From NCBI GenBank assembly GCA_038503065.1, contig JBCAMK010000010.1, forward strand, positions 1,302,001 through 1,366,000: DNA of 64,000 nucleotides. The letters are read 5' to 3'. Of the stretch, positions 11,157-22,147 are shown in pieces. This stretch comes from Paragyromitra xinjiangensis. Lineage: Eukaryota > Ascomycota > Pezizomycetes > Pezizales > Discinaceae. Numbering within the stretch: the first letter of the stretch is position 1; each line of letters opens with the position of its first letter. The notes beneath the pieces are model-generated. The model saw only the letters and a program-made list of their open reading frames with translations. It had not been told where the DNA came from and made no database searches. A program made the position numbers and the translations under genes.

Positions 11157-13575
11157 ATGCCGTCTCTTCAACGCTGCTCAGTTCTTCTTGCAATTATCGT
11201 GTCGCTCTCCCAGAGTGCAGTTGGAAAGTTCACTCCAAAGTATGTGTTGCCCTAAGGACACGCGTACCGCGGTATAATAGTACCATGGTTCTGTGCTGAT
11301 CTGAATGGCACAATAGGGACCTCTTGAGTGCTCCACGTCGTGGCGAAGCTGTCCCAAATAAATCCGGAGTATATTTCCCACTGACATACTTTACTCAAGC
11401 TTCAATTGCTGAATAAGTGTTCTTAAATGTACATAGACGCTTGCTCTCTTCCATTCCTCAACTTATTCTTTCGAATCTCACAGCAAAACATCAACCTGGA
11501 ATTTACTCAACCTGTCAACTGGCGAGACTACTGTGATATTTGACGACTCTGCCATCCAAGAAGTTGTATGGCTTAACGACAATAGCATCATTTACATCAA
11601 CGGGACAAGTCCCGACGTGAAGGGTGGCTCGGGGCTCTGGATAGCTCAAGCACTAAACACAGACACCAAGAGTTTATTCGCGTCTCTCCCGGCCTCTGTG
11701 TCGAATCTCAAACCTGTTTTCGACGAGGACCGCAACCTCAACTTTATAGCATCAGCTCTGTCCACTCCTGGCGAAGATGTTTACAACCCAGAAACAGCTC
11801 CCAAGAAGCACACATCAGGGCTTTCCTATGAATCACTCTTTGTCCGCCACTGGGACACATATGTCAAGCCCGAAAAATCAGCTCTGTTCACCGGCGTCAT
11901 AGGGGAAGATAAAGTAATTAAAGAGTTGAGAAATTTGTTTTCCGGCTCTCCCAAGCTTGAAACACCTGTAGCTCCGTTTGGTGGTGCTAGCGATTTTGAT
12001 GTCTCCCCCGATGGTAAAACTGTGGCTTTCCACTCTAAATCTCCAGATTTGAATCCTGCGAGCAATACCCAAACTTTAGTATACTTCGTACCATTCGATG
12101 GTTCGAGCAAGCCGTCTAATATAAACCTCCCTGAGAAGAAGGATGTGGACGGTAATGCACTTCCCCAGGGCGCATCTTCCTCGCCCATTTTTTCTCCAGA
12201 TGGCAAATACCTAGCGTATCTACAGATGTACAAGAACGGCTACGAAAGTGACCAGAACAAGATCTTTCTCTACGAAGTCTCATCAAAAAAGATCATCCCA
12301 TTGTTGAAAGATTGGGACAACTCTCCCAGCAGTATCCTCTGGTCCACCGATAGCAAGGAGTTATTCCTCACTGCTGAAAACAACGGGCGTGGGAAGGTTT
12401 ATAAAACTTCGATATCCAGCAGTGTATCTGCCAAAGACGTGGAGGAACTCATCTCCCACAACTCCGTCAACAGCCTCTCCTTCCTACCTTCCGGGAAACT
12501 TCTCGTTTCAAAGAACTCTCTTACTTCGTCTACTGGCTACTCTATTCTCGATGTGTCTTCCAAGGTCTTCACTCCACTCCTTGCGCCAGTGCAAGTCGAC
12601 AAGGGGTTATCATCGCTCGGGAGAGTAGTTGTTGAAGATTTCTCATTTGAAGGAGCAGAAGGCGTAAAAGTTCATGGGCTTATTACTAAACCAAGTAACT
12701 TCGACGAGAAAAAGAAATGGAAAATGGCGTTCTTCATCCACGGTGGGCCACAAGGTGCCTGGACGGACTCGTGGAGTACCAGATGGAACCCGGCAGTTTT
12801 TGCAGAAGCTGGATATGTCGTTGTAGCTGTGAACCCAACTGGCAGCACGGGATACGGGCAGAAGTTCGTTGATGGGATCCAGGGGCAATGGGGTAGGTCT
12901 CTAGGTATATAGAAACATGACATTCGCTAACCTGGATAAAGGCGGTAGACCATATATTGACCTTGAGAAGGCTGTCGAGTATCTCGAAAAGACTGATAAA
13001 TACAGCTATATCGACTTTGATAGAACCGTTGCTTTGGGTGCAAGTTACGGCGGGTACATGATTAACTACATTCAAGGCAAACCGTTGGGTAGAAAATTCA
13101 AGGCATTGGTCTGCCACGATGGTGTCTACTCGACCCTTAACCAGTACTCCTCTGAAGAACTTTACTTCCCGCAACACGACGTCAGCTCTCCCCCTCAGTA
13201 CCTTTATTTTTCTCTCAGACTAACATCATCACATCTCTCTAGTTCGAGGGAAAACTTTGGGAAAACCGTGAAGGGTACACCAAATGGGACCCAGCTGCCT
13301 TAGTCAAGAATTGGGCTACGCCACAACTCGTAATCCACAACGATCTAGACTACAGACTTCCCGTTAGCGAGGGACTAGCCGTCTTTAACATTCTGCAGGA
13401 GCTGGGTGTTCCGAGCAAGTTCTTGACGTTCCCGGATGAGAATCATTGGGTGTTGAAACCGGAAAATAGTTTGTTGTGGCATGAAACAGTTTTGGAGTGG
13501 ATCGATAGGTGGACCAAGTATGTGAAGGAAGATGTGCACGGAGGTGCCGGGCAGTATGTTCTGTCGGAGCTGTGA
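11157..13575 (+). CDS. DPP5: Secreted dipeptidyl-peptidase 5 (S9 family)
   Basis: Five exons: 11157-11239, 11317-11368, 11437-12892, 12942-13180, 13243-13575; 720 aa, the usual length for fungal DPP V. Established role: an extracellular serine exopeptidase that removes N-terminal dipeptides. Seen: a signal peptide at residues 1-23 (hydrophobic SVLLAIIVSLSQSAVG), a beta-propeller region (repeated SPDGK-type turns), then the alpha/beta hydrolase domain with oxyanion segment FIHGGPQGAW, nucleophile S565 in GASYGG, D646 in HNDLDYRLPV and H678 in DENHWV. All three catalytic residues are present. Introns are 49-77 bp. The exon 3 start at 11437 recovers HSSTYSFESHSK, which a naive model starting at 11533 would lose. 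Confidence 0.93.
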
Positions 13576-14364
13576 GGAATTTGTGTCAATTACATTTTTG
13601 AAGCGATCAGCGTCTGTAATTTTAGGGACTAGCTAGTTTAAAGCATTGAGTTTATCACCAATGAAGGACCTTCTATGGTCTTGTAACCCAGCTCCCGCAG
13701 TTTCTCCAGCCTCATAAATCCATTCATCGTGTATCCAAGACTACATATCAAGCAAGAAGAGCCAGAAATCAGGTACTACGACAGAATCTATACCCCCTAG
13801 CCTACCTCTCTTATCAGCCAGGCGATGATTCTGCAACCCCTGAAAAAACCGAAGAGTGAACCTGAGGAAGGGCAGCAGAACCCACGAATGCCTAACCTTA
13901 CGGGTGGACCAACGCACCAGGAAGCTAGAGTGAGGCGTCAGAAACGGGACGTTGGGTGGTAGAGCGTGAATAGAAGGCAGACCGTAAGCTCAGGGGATAT
14001 CCATATTCATCTTACATCAAGATTCCCCAGACCGTAGCCCGACCTCAAAGTTTGCCCATCCACGCCTATTTGAAAAATAGATTTACTTAGTAGTTACACA
14101 AACGAAGGATGTCTCCTTCAAAAAGAGACCATCAATAGTGTGGTGTTAGCTTCGACAATTGGTAATGGTCAGTTAATTTATTGAGTTTTTATTAAATAAC
14201 CAATTTTAAACCAAAATTAGTAGATAATCTCATACAATAGAAACTCAAAAAATAACATCGTCCCCGGCTCCTAACTCCCGATACTACTTACAACCTAGGA
14301 TGTCACACATTTGTCGGCCATCTTATCTGCTCCTGCGTATTCCTCACAGATATCCCTTTCCTAC
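13576..14364. other. Intergenic between convergent genes
   Basis: About 790 bp between the 3' ends of DPP5 (plus) and the 246-aa gene (minus). It should hold both 3' UTRs. No ORF, RNA gene or repeat that I can support. Confidence 0.6.
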
Positions 14365-15105
14365 CTAGGTGATGACCTCTTGACCCAGCCCTGCATGGTT
14401 TGCAGCTTCCAGAGCCTTTGAGTGTTGGCGACCTTTTTTAGTATTTCCCGCTTTCGCGCTCCCCCTCTCAGACCACGCCGGCACAGTCATCGTCAGAACA
14501 TAAGACCCGCAAATGCGTAAGACAGTTGGTTCACCTCCAATTTTCTCGATATATTCCGGCATGATATTAATGTGCTCGATCGGACTCACCCATTCAACCT
14601 TAAGAGCCCCTCCTTCAATATTCCATTCCTCAGACAACTCAATAAAATCACCTCCAATCTGTTCGCAGAGACCCTCGAAACCGCTGGTATTCTCCCAGGT
14701 TGGCGGATACGGATACGCAGGGTTCGGGAAGGGAGAGAGCGTAGTCGACATGATAGAGTTTCCCGGATAATCCCTCATTTTATAAACGACTTTAAGTTCT
14801 GGTTTGAGATCTAACGATTTGCCCATGAGATACAGGGATTTTTCAGTCGGTGTGAGGAGTGATCCAAGCCCCGCGATGCCTCCGTGGAGGTAGCTGTCGA
14901 GTTCAGAATAGGTGTACTTGTACTTAAGGCCGAATCCAAGGATTCCACCGCCCTGGAGAAAGGTCTTGTCTCGGAGGAGACGCGAAAGCTCCGTTTGGAA
15001 TGGAGAAGGGTCATTTTCGAAATCGGCATAAAAGTTAGAGAGGAAGATAATGGGGTCGTTTTTGTTGGTGCTGTTGGGCTTTTTGGCTGCAGCTGACCCG
15101 AACAT
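14365..15105 (-). CDS. Conserved-looking hypothetical protein, 246 aa, intronless
   Basis: A single uninterrupted reading frame with normal amino-acid composition and mixed alpha/beta character. The N-terminus is Ala/Lys/Asn-rich (MFGSAAAKKPNSTNK). The core contains DPIIFLSNFYADFENDPSPF and a Gly-rich turn (LQGGGILGFGLKYKYTYSELD). A WEN/Pro-rich segment (PNPAYPYPPTWENTSGFEG) precedes a conserved-looking stretch (IGGDFIELSEEWNIEGGALK). The C-terminal 35 residues are basic and low-complexity. No signal peptide or membrane segment. I do not recognise a family. Lack of introns is unusual next to its neighbours. Confidence 0.6.
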   Translation of the reverse strand: MFGSAAAKKPNSTNKNDPIIFLSNFYADFENDPSPFQTELSRLLRDKTFLQGGGILGFGLKYKYTYSELDSYLHGGIAGLGSLLTPTEKSLYLMGKSLDLKPELKVVYKMRDYPGNSIMSTTLSPFPNPAYPYPPTWENTSGFEGLCEQIGGDFIELSEEWNIEGGALKVEWVSPIEHINIMPEYIEKIGGEPTVLRICGSYVLTMTVPAWSERGSAKAGNTKKGRQHSKALEAANHAGLGQEVIT

Positions 15106-16387
15106 TATGTCTAGTCGAGATAATTATTTGGAGAAGTTTTGGTTAGATATGTGAAGTATTAGCCAGGGCTGGTAGCAGTACTTAGTCTCTTGCTTCGGTG
15201 TTGATTTTGAAAATTCTCACTGCTAATTTCTGTGGACTTTCTGTGGATCGTGAATGGTGAATAAGTGAGAGCAAACACCAAAACCCCCAAAGCCATAATA
15301 AAGTAGGAAAGCTTTGTTGGGGGCTCCAGATGCTGTATTTTAAAGATTCACCTTCAATTTCCTTTCGTCTAGAATATATACCGTTTACTATGGTGGACAG
15401 CCCAGCTTGGTCTTTTAGATTAGCGTTAGTACTGTAGTGGCTAGCGTAACGATTTGTGTTCAAAGATCTCTCTATCAATTACATGTATCCTACGAACACC
15501 GATCTCAGCCAATCATAAAGAGTTACTCGACAATCCATAATACACCCTAAATTGACACATCTGAACGTTTCCCGGTGAAGAGAACCACATTCAGTACTAT
15601 GAACAATTATCAGATGTGTCCCTAGAACTATGTACCCCTTCTTCCAGTTTTCTTCAGTTGTCTACTAGTAGTACCTAGCAAGGTGTTTATTTTAGGGTTT
15701 TGAGGGACGAAGAATGGTGTTAGATGGGCGGTAGGAATGTGTTGGTTTCAGTTAAAAATCGCCTCCTAGAGTATTCCGCGAGGGGTATAAGCTATAATAA
15801 GGGTTTGAGCTTTTGTTAAAAATATCTACTACTAAACAATGGTCAAGAGCCTAACTCGCAAAACAACTTATTAGTACTCGAGTGACTTTCTGTGAAGTAG
15901 GAGCCGGCCAGAAGCATTACAACGTAGCTACTACTATCTACCCTTTTAAATAGTATTTTGGTCGGCTGAACCTCCTTTATGGAAGAAGTTCCTACCTTTA
16001 CTAGCATCCTATTTATATCCACCTGTTGAGACTCTCCTCGATAGCGCCAAGCCAGGAACTTGTTTTTCACAAATTGGGCCAACCTCTCACTAGACGAAAA
16101 ACCACCCCGGATCCTTCTCACTCCAGCTGGACCCATACCAGCAAGCCAGCAGTCGGTGTAGACTCACGTAGCACATAATCCCCGAGTGTTCCTCCTAGAA
16201 AACCGGGTCCACTATCTAATCAGATCGTCTCCCCCCAATCAAGCCTAGCGCAACCCAACAACATTTTTCGACACCCAAGAAACCCCCAAATCCTCACTCT
16301 CCTCCACCTCACCTCCTCCACCTCATCCGCCGCCCTTTTTTCTTCAATCCTCTCCATCTCTCCCACTCTCCCAATACATACAGCATC
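15106..16387. other. Intergenic with CT-rich leader ahead of PDA1
   Basis: No gene supported. An AT-rich stretch (about 15.1-15.8 kb) is followed by a mixed region. The last 130 bp before the PDA1 ATG (about 16256-16387) is a strong pyrimidine-rich tract, typical of highly expressed ascomycete promoters and leaders. A 97-aa minus-strand ORF at 15843-16136 was not accepted. Confidence 0.6.
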
Positions 16388-18249
16388 ATGTTGGCCCGAT
16401 CACTCAAATCCGCGCGCTGGGCTGCTCCCATGCGGTCTTGCGTTGTGCCCGTAAACACCTTTGCGGCGAGGAGGACTGTCACTACTGATGCGTCGTCTGC
16501 ACATGTAGAAAAGAGCGCTGTTCCGGCTGTGAGTATTTCATCTCTATCCTGTGTTTTTTATCTCGGAATAGTGGGAATTGGGTGGCTGATGTGAGTTGGG
16601 GTGTAATAGGAAGATGATAAGCATTTTACTGTCAACCTCTCGTCGGAGAGCTTCGAGAGCTACAAAGTTGATGGGCCAAGCGCTGAACTGAGTGTGTCAA
16701 AAAATGAGCTGAAGAAGATGTATCTGGATATGGTCACTATTCGGTAGGTGCTATGATCCCTTATAATTGTTGGTGAGGGTTGGGGCGGGGGTGCAGCAAT
16801 GCGGTGTTGTGAGGAATTCCGTTGTGGGGTTTTTTGGGGTTTTTTGGGGGGAGTTCAATTCTGGGACAACGGCACCAATTTCTTAGGAGCCATTAGCTCT
16901 CTATTCGCTCAGAGTGGTGTTTCTGGCATTATCAATTGTCCTTGAAACGATATTCTCCAATTGAGCTCTGAGATATTTTTGGGCGGGTATCCAGATACTC
17001 GGGTCCAAGGTCCACCCTTCAAAGACGAAAATAACACACCGAAGCTCAATCCAAGCACAATAGGATGATGTCATTCCAACCAAGCACAAGTGCTAACGCT
17101 ATGTGTACAGACGAATGGAAATGGCCGCCGACAAGCTCTACAAAGAAAAGAAAATCCGTGGTTTCTGCCATCTCTCCACCGGACAAGAAGCCGTCGCCGC
17201 AGGAATTGAGCACGCCATCACCTCCGACGACCAAATCATTACTGCCTACCGTTGCCACGGCTTCGCGCTCATGCGCGGTGCCTCCGTTAAGTCTATCATT
17301 GGTGAGCTTCTCGGTCGACGAGAGGGTATTGCCTTCGGCAAGGGCGGTTCTATGCACATGTTCTGCAAGGGCTTTTATGGCGGTAATGGAATCGTTGGTG
17401 CGCAGGTACCGGTTGGTGCGGGTATCGGGTTTGCTATGAAGTATTTGGGACGCAAGAATACGACTTTTGCTCTGTACGGTGATGGTGCTAGTAATCAGGG
17501 ACAGGTGTTTGAGGCGTATAATATGGCGAAGTTGTGGGATATCCCAGTTATTTTTGCGTGCGAGAGTAGGTTCTCCGTTAGGGTTGTGAGAAGGGATGGG
17601 GGCTGATAGGGTGCAGATAACAAGTACGGAATGGGAACCTCGGCGAATAGGTCTTCTGCCTTGACCGAGTACTATAAGCGTGGACAGTACATTCCTGGTG
17701 TAAAGGTAAACGGGATGGATGTTCTTGCTGTTAAGCAGGCGAGTGCCTGGGCTAAGGAGTACACCACCTCCGGCGCCGGACCTCTGGTTATGGAGTTCGT
17801 CACCTACCGTTATGGAGGTCACTCCATGTCTGACCCCGGTACCACTTACCGTGTATGTACCCTCCTATTCTGACCGTATGGAATACGTGAAACTGACAAC
17901 GCAATATAGACCCGTGAGGAGGTCCAGCGCATGCGTTCGACCCAGGACCCTATCCAGGGTCTGAAGCAGAAGATCCTCGAATGGGGCATCGTCTCTGAGG
18001 AAGATCTCAAGACACTTGATAAGCAGGCTAAGAGTTTGGTAGACAAGGAGGTGAAGGAAGCTGAGGAAGCAGCTTTCCCAGAGAACTCGCCAAAGAACTT
18101 GTTTGAGGATATCTACGTTCCTGGATCAGAGCCAGATTTCCTGAGGGGGAGGACACTTGAGGAGACGTATGTAGTCCCTTTACTACACCAAGTGCTCGGG
18201 ATTGCGATATACTGACTGTACCGCGAATAGACACTACTACAAGGCTTAG
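16388..18249 (+). CDS. PDA1: Pyruvate dehydrogenase E1 alpha subunit, mitochondrial
   Basis: Six exons: 16388-16528, 16610-16743, 17111-17565, 17617-17852, 17910-18166, 18231-18249; 413 aa, the normal length. Established role: with E1 beta it performs thiamine-diphosphate-dependent decarboxylation of pyruvate in the mitochondrial matrix. Seen: an Arg/Ser/Ala-rich presequence (about residues 1-35), the ThDP-binding [18 protein letters not shown] ending in CENN across the exon 3/4 junction, and the phospho-loop [19 protein letters not shown] carrying the regulatory serines. Intron 2 is long (367 bp); the others are 51-81 bp. The final exon codes only for THYYKA and the stop. A CT-rich promoter precedes it. 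Confidence 0.96.
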
Positions 18250-18640
18250 AGGGGAATTTGGGTTGGAGGTAAAACTAGTTGACAACGTGGTATAAGAAAG
18301 AGGGTGGGGGGTTGGGTTGGAGTGGGGTTTCGGTTTAGCATTGTAATTTACTAGAATCAATGCCCTTTGAAGTGCAGCTCTTTCTTTCGGTGATGTGGTT
18401 GATCAGATAGGTGCTGCGGGATTTACCGGTAGATCCGTCTGTTAACCCCTGCACGGCATCGGTCTAATGTAGCCGACCGGATATCAACCCCACCAGAGTC
18501 GGCCATCACCCCGCCATAGCTTGAGTTGGGGATGCAATTGCCAGCTGTTGGCTTTAAAGACGCAGTCTCCTCTTTGAAGCAGTAATTAAAAAGGTCAATT
18601 TACCTTGCTATAACTATTCTGAATCAATCCCGAATTCAAA
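18250..18640. other. Intergenic between PDA1 and the polyol dehydrogenase
   Basis: 391 bp holding the PDA1 3' UTR and the promoter of the next gene. No repeats or RNA genes seen. Confidence 0.55.
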
Positions 18641-20035
18641 ATGACCTCCCAACCCGTCAGAGCCTCTGTCCTCTACGGCGCCAAAGACCTCCGCGTTGAC
18701 TCAATCTCCCTCCCTCCCCCCGGTCCCTCAGATCTCCAAATCCACATCCGCTCCACCACCCTCTGCGGATCCGACCTCCACTACTACAACCACTACCGCA
18801 ACGGGGACATAATCGTAACATCCCCACTCGCACTAGGTCATGAGTCGAGTGGGATTGTAACAGCTGTAGGCGACTCAATCGCCGGGGAATGGAGCGTTGG
18901 GGACCGTGTTGCGTTAGAGGTTGGACTACCGTGTGAGTGTTGTGATGCGTGTAAGAGTGGACGGTATAATATCTGTACCGGTATGAGGTTTCGGAGTAGT
19001 GCGAAGGCGATTCCGCATTTCTGGGGGACGCTGCAGGAAACGATAAATCATCCGGCGAAGTGGTGTCATAAGTGAGTTACTCTACCAGTTTAAAAGTCAA
19101 CCTTCGTGGAGAGTGAGATGAGATAGCCCCCACTAATGGAGTATCCCATAATGAATCTTAGTTAATATAACTCTCATAGACTCCCACCCAGCATATCCTA
19201 CGGCACTGCCTCCCTCATCGAACCACTCTCAGTTGCAATCCACTCAACCCGTCGCGCAGTCCGTAATGGCTCCCTCTTGCCCGGCTCCACCGTCCTCGTC
19301 ATCGGCGCTGGAGCCGTCGGTCTTCTCGTTAGTGCTATGGCGAAGCTATCTGGTGCTTCTCGTGTTATTATTACAGATATCAATGAAGGTCGTGTCGACT
19401 TTGCTGTCGATGAAGGTTTCGCTACACAAGGGTTTGAACCGTCCTTTTTAGGCCCGAGGGGTCCCTTGCTGAGTCGCAAGCTAGACACGCGATTACTCCC
19501 CCCGCCAAACGCCCAGAAACAATCGAAGACAAACTCACAGCCGCGAAAGAAGCCGCCATAACGGTCCGTGAAGCTGTAGGAAAGAAGAACGGCGTAGACG
19601 TCACCTTCGAATGCACCGGTATGGAAACATGTGTCCAGACTGGAATTTACGTAAGCCACCACATCCACCCCCACTACCATAAAAAGCTCAATGTATCCTC
19701 GGATCTAGGCAACCCGTCCCGGCGGCACTCTCGTCTTAGTTGGTATGGGCACGCCTATCCAGACACTTCCAATCTCTGCTGCCGCCCTGCAGGAGATCGA
19801 TATCCTCGGTGGGTTTAGGTACGCAAACACCTATCCGACGGGTATTGAGATCATTGCGCAGGGCTTGATCCCGGGGTTGGAGAAGATTATTACACATACG
19901 TATGAGGGGCTTGATCAGGTTGAGAGTGCTTTTGACATGGCAGGGAGGCAGAGGGATGATTATGGGAAGTTAGTGATTAAGGTAGAGTGTGTGTTTCCTG
20001 GGAAGGACGATGCGGTGGCACAGGTGTTTGTGTAG
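18641..20035 (+). CDS. Sorbitol dehydrogenase-like zinc medium-chain dehydrogenase
   Basis: Four exons: 18641-19071, 19180-19431, 19485-19650, 19709-20035; 391 aa. Family knowledge: NAD-dependent oxidation of polyols (sorbitol, xylitol, arabinitol) in the cytosol. The exact substrate cannot be read from the sequence; the segment FRSSAKAIPHFWGTLQETI is most like fungal sorbitol dehydrogenases. Seen: catalytic zinc ligands C42 (CGSD) and H67-E68 (GHES), structural zinc cysteines C98, C101, C104, C112, and the Rossmann motif VIGAGAVG. The reading frame appears broken near 19435-19485, but a 53-bp GT-AG intron (19432-19484) restores it and gives a domain of normal length. It lies just upstream of a broken gluconokinase-like gene. 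Confidence 0.88.
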
Positions 20036-20708
20036 ATATTTAAGGACATAGGGATAGAGTTTGGTGGATTGAGTAGATTTGAATAAGGTTAGATTTCTCC
20101 ATTTAGGACGCAGCTCTTGGTTCAGGTCTCGGTTTTTTCATGGAGTTTATCGTAAATATATGGCATCTGGTAAGGGAGTTCGTATAAGCTAATCTGACGG
20201 CCGTTTTTGCCTATACGAGCACTCATCTCGGATCATAGATAGTCACTCGATCTTGGCATATATAGGATCCTGAGACTTAACAAAATTGTTAACACGCTGG
20301 CGTCCAAGCACCGTATTACCTAGATAGTGCTATGGTGGGCGGCCATGTGAGAATCTCAGGGAATAGGAAACTAGGCTAGGCTAGGCACTTCTAAAACGGC
20401 CTCCTAAAAGGCTCGGGAAAATGTCAAAAGTGACTGCTGAGTATCAGAAATTGTTGCCCAGCCGATAATTTACTTCCCTGATAGAGTAATTTTAATTAAA
20501 GTATTTCAGCCTAGCCTAGTCCAGGCCAGTTTCCTATTCCCGAGATAATACGGTACTTATTAGACTTGTATACTTTGTGGATATTTAACTTCCCATACGC
20601 GTTTATGACGTCAACTCCTTCAATACACCAACTCACCCTTCTCTCACCACCAACCTTACTATCCTCACTTCCATACACACCAGCACACCCTAGAACTGAC
20701 CCATAAAC
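20036..20708. other. Intergenic carrying a fold-back element
   Basis: No gene seen. It holds the dehydrogenase 3' UTR, an 18-bp sequence (AGTCACTCGATCTTGGCA, near 20243) that recurs near 32953, and the inverted-repeat element described separately. Confidence 0.6.
20353..20546. mobile_element. MITE-like fold-back element (about 194 bp)
   Basis: The left end (20353-20386: ATCTCAGGGAATAGGAAACT, then GCCTAG-type repeats on the opposite strand) is inverted at the right end (20509-20546: GCCTAGCCTAG, then AGTTTCCTATTCCCGAGAT). Outer arms match over about 19 bp with one indel, and inner GGCTA repeats extend the match. A related right-end sequence occurs at 38144-38187. There is no coding capacity and no clear target duplication, so assignment to a transposon family is inference. 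Confidence 0.55.
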
Positions 20709-21281
20709 ATGACAGCCAACGTCGACCATGTCCCATTCGAATCCACCGCCGAAGATGCCGCAGACCACAGACGCCAACTCATTCTTGTCGTCTCTGGTAC
20801 TCCTAGCTCTCAAATCGCCGAAAGTCTAGCTACAGAGATCGGAACCGACTATATCGGTGGCACCACTATTCTGCAGGGCTTGAAGGGGAACAGCAATAAG
20901 GCCGAGGCCCGTCATCTCTATCCTTAGGCCCACGATCTGAGGCCTGACTCAGATTGTGTGGTGAATTACAGGAGGGGTGCTAACGGTTAGTAGAAGCTTG
21001 CATACGAGGCCTTAAAAGTCTCTTTACACACGGGGATTGCGATCCTCGCATTACCCGAGGTGGAGTTTCCGCTGAAACGGTTTAGGGAGGCAGTGCCGAA
21101 AGACGTGGATGTGAGGTTTGTTCTGTGTGATGAAGAAGCTAGGAAGACGAGGAATCCGGAAGAGCAAGATGATAGAGATGGATTGAAGTGCCTGGAAGTG
21201 GACGTGAATAAGGATGGTGGTGTCGAGGCAGTAGTTAGGAGGATTGAGTCAGAGGTTTGGGGAGCAGGCTCCGAGTCATGA
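20709..21281 (+). pseudogene. Degenerate gluconokinase-like gene
   Basis: The first segment (20709-20928) begins MTANVDHVPFESTAEDAADH, and QLILVVSGTPSSQIAESLATE aligns by eye with the P-loop strand of gluconate kinases. The Walker A Gly-Lys-Ser is replaced by Pro-Ser-Ser-Gln. DYIGGTTILQG follows at the place of the substrate-binding segment, then an in-frame stop. The second segment (about 20994-21281) encodes KLAYEALKVSL, VDVRFVLCDEE and a final helix GVEAVVRRIESEVWG in the family order. A branch-point-like GCTAAC and a TAG acceptor precede 20994, but no in-phase donor connects the halves. The middle of the domain is missing. Loss of the phosphate-binding lysine and the internal stop suggest an inactive relic; a diverged expressed paralogue with unusual splicing is possible. 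Confidence 0.45.
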
Positions 21282-22147
21282 AGAGGATATCGGGTTTCAG
21301 TTGAGGGGATTGATACGAAATACGAGTTAGAATTCAGTGAAACTGGAAAGGAATAAAGACACAAGCCTCTCATAAGCCTTATCAAAACAAATATCTAGGC
21401 TGCATGCCGAGAGGAATGCTCCAATTGAACCTTGACCTTGGTTCCGGGAAATTCGACCTAGAGCTGACCCGAAAAGGTTGTTGAAGACTTTATTGATGGA
21501 CATGTAAGCCCGTAAATCTAGGCATAAATCCACCAGTTATGCCCCCTTTGCTTTATCCGGATCCCTTGATTATGGATCTAAACGTTGTGCTTCTCATATC
21601 TCTAGAGTAATGAATCAATCAATCAATCAATCATACTTTTGGTGCAGTTCGTGCCTACCACCAAAACTTTACCGGCTTATGTTTATGTATGTACTCGATT
21701 AATTAGTAGGATAAGATAAAGATCCAGTACTCCTTATTTCGGCATTTCCTTTTAGGGGTCTATAGCCGGTAGTTACTGCGTAATACCAATAATCATGGTT
21801 TCTAGTAGTACCAGGTGAATAGAATTTTGAGACTCGTATAGTAGTAGCATACAAGGAAATAAAGAAGAAAAACACTCCCCTAGAACACAGAAGTGAAGAT
21901 AGGAAAAGGTCGAAATTTTGGTTAAGGGAATCATGCATAGTTACAGTAAGTGGAACTAGAAGAGACAAAAGAAATTCAAGTGTCGGGAATATATATATAT
22001 AAAATCCAGCCTCTAAGAAAAGCCGGCAGCATCGATGATTACTCCTCTCAAGAAAAAGAGTTGCTGTTTTAAGTTCCCCAGAAAAATAGAAACCTACTAC
22101 CCTTACAAAAGTGAATAAGAAAAGGACGTCCGTTGAACCGTCACGTT
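21282..22147. other. Intergenic between convergent genes, with AATC microsatellite
   Basis: About 870 bp of AT-rich DNA, including (AATC)5 at 21613-21632 and a short AT-dinucleotide run near 21991-22000. The final part contains the GOGAT 3' UTR. No gene seen. Confidence 0.6.
21613..21632. repeat. (AATC)5 microsatellite
   Basis: Five perfect tandem AATC units. Confidence 0.95.

Noticed and set aside
15843..16136. 97-aa minus-strand ORF upstream of PDA1
   Set aside because: No domain, overlaps the expected promoter and has no supporting splice signals.
19433..19452. A 20-bp GT-AG segment that would also restore the dehydrogenase frame
   Set aside because: Far below any known functional intron length in ascomycetes; a 53-bp alternative with a branch-point-like site fits better.
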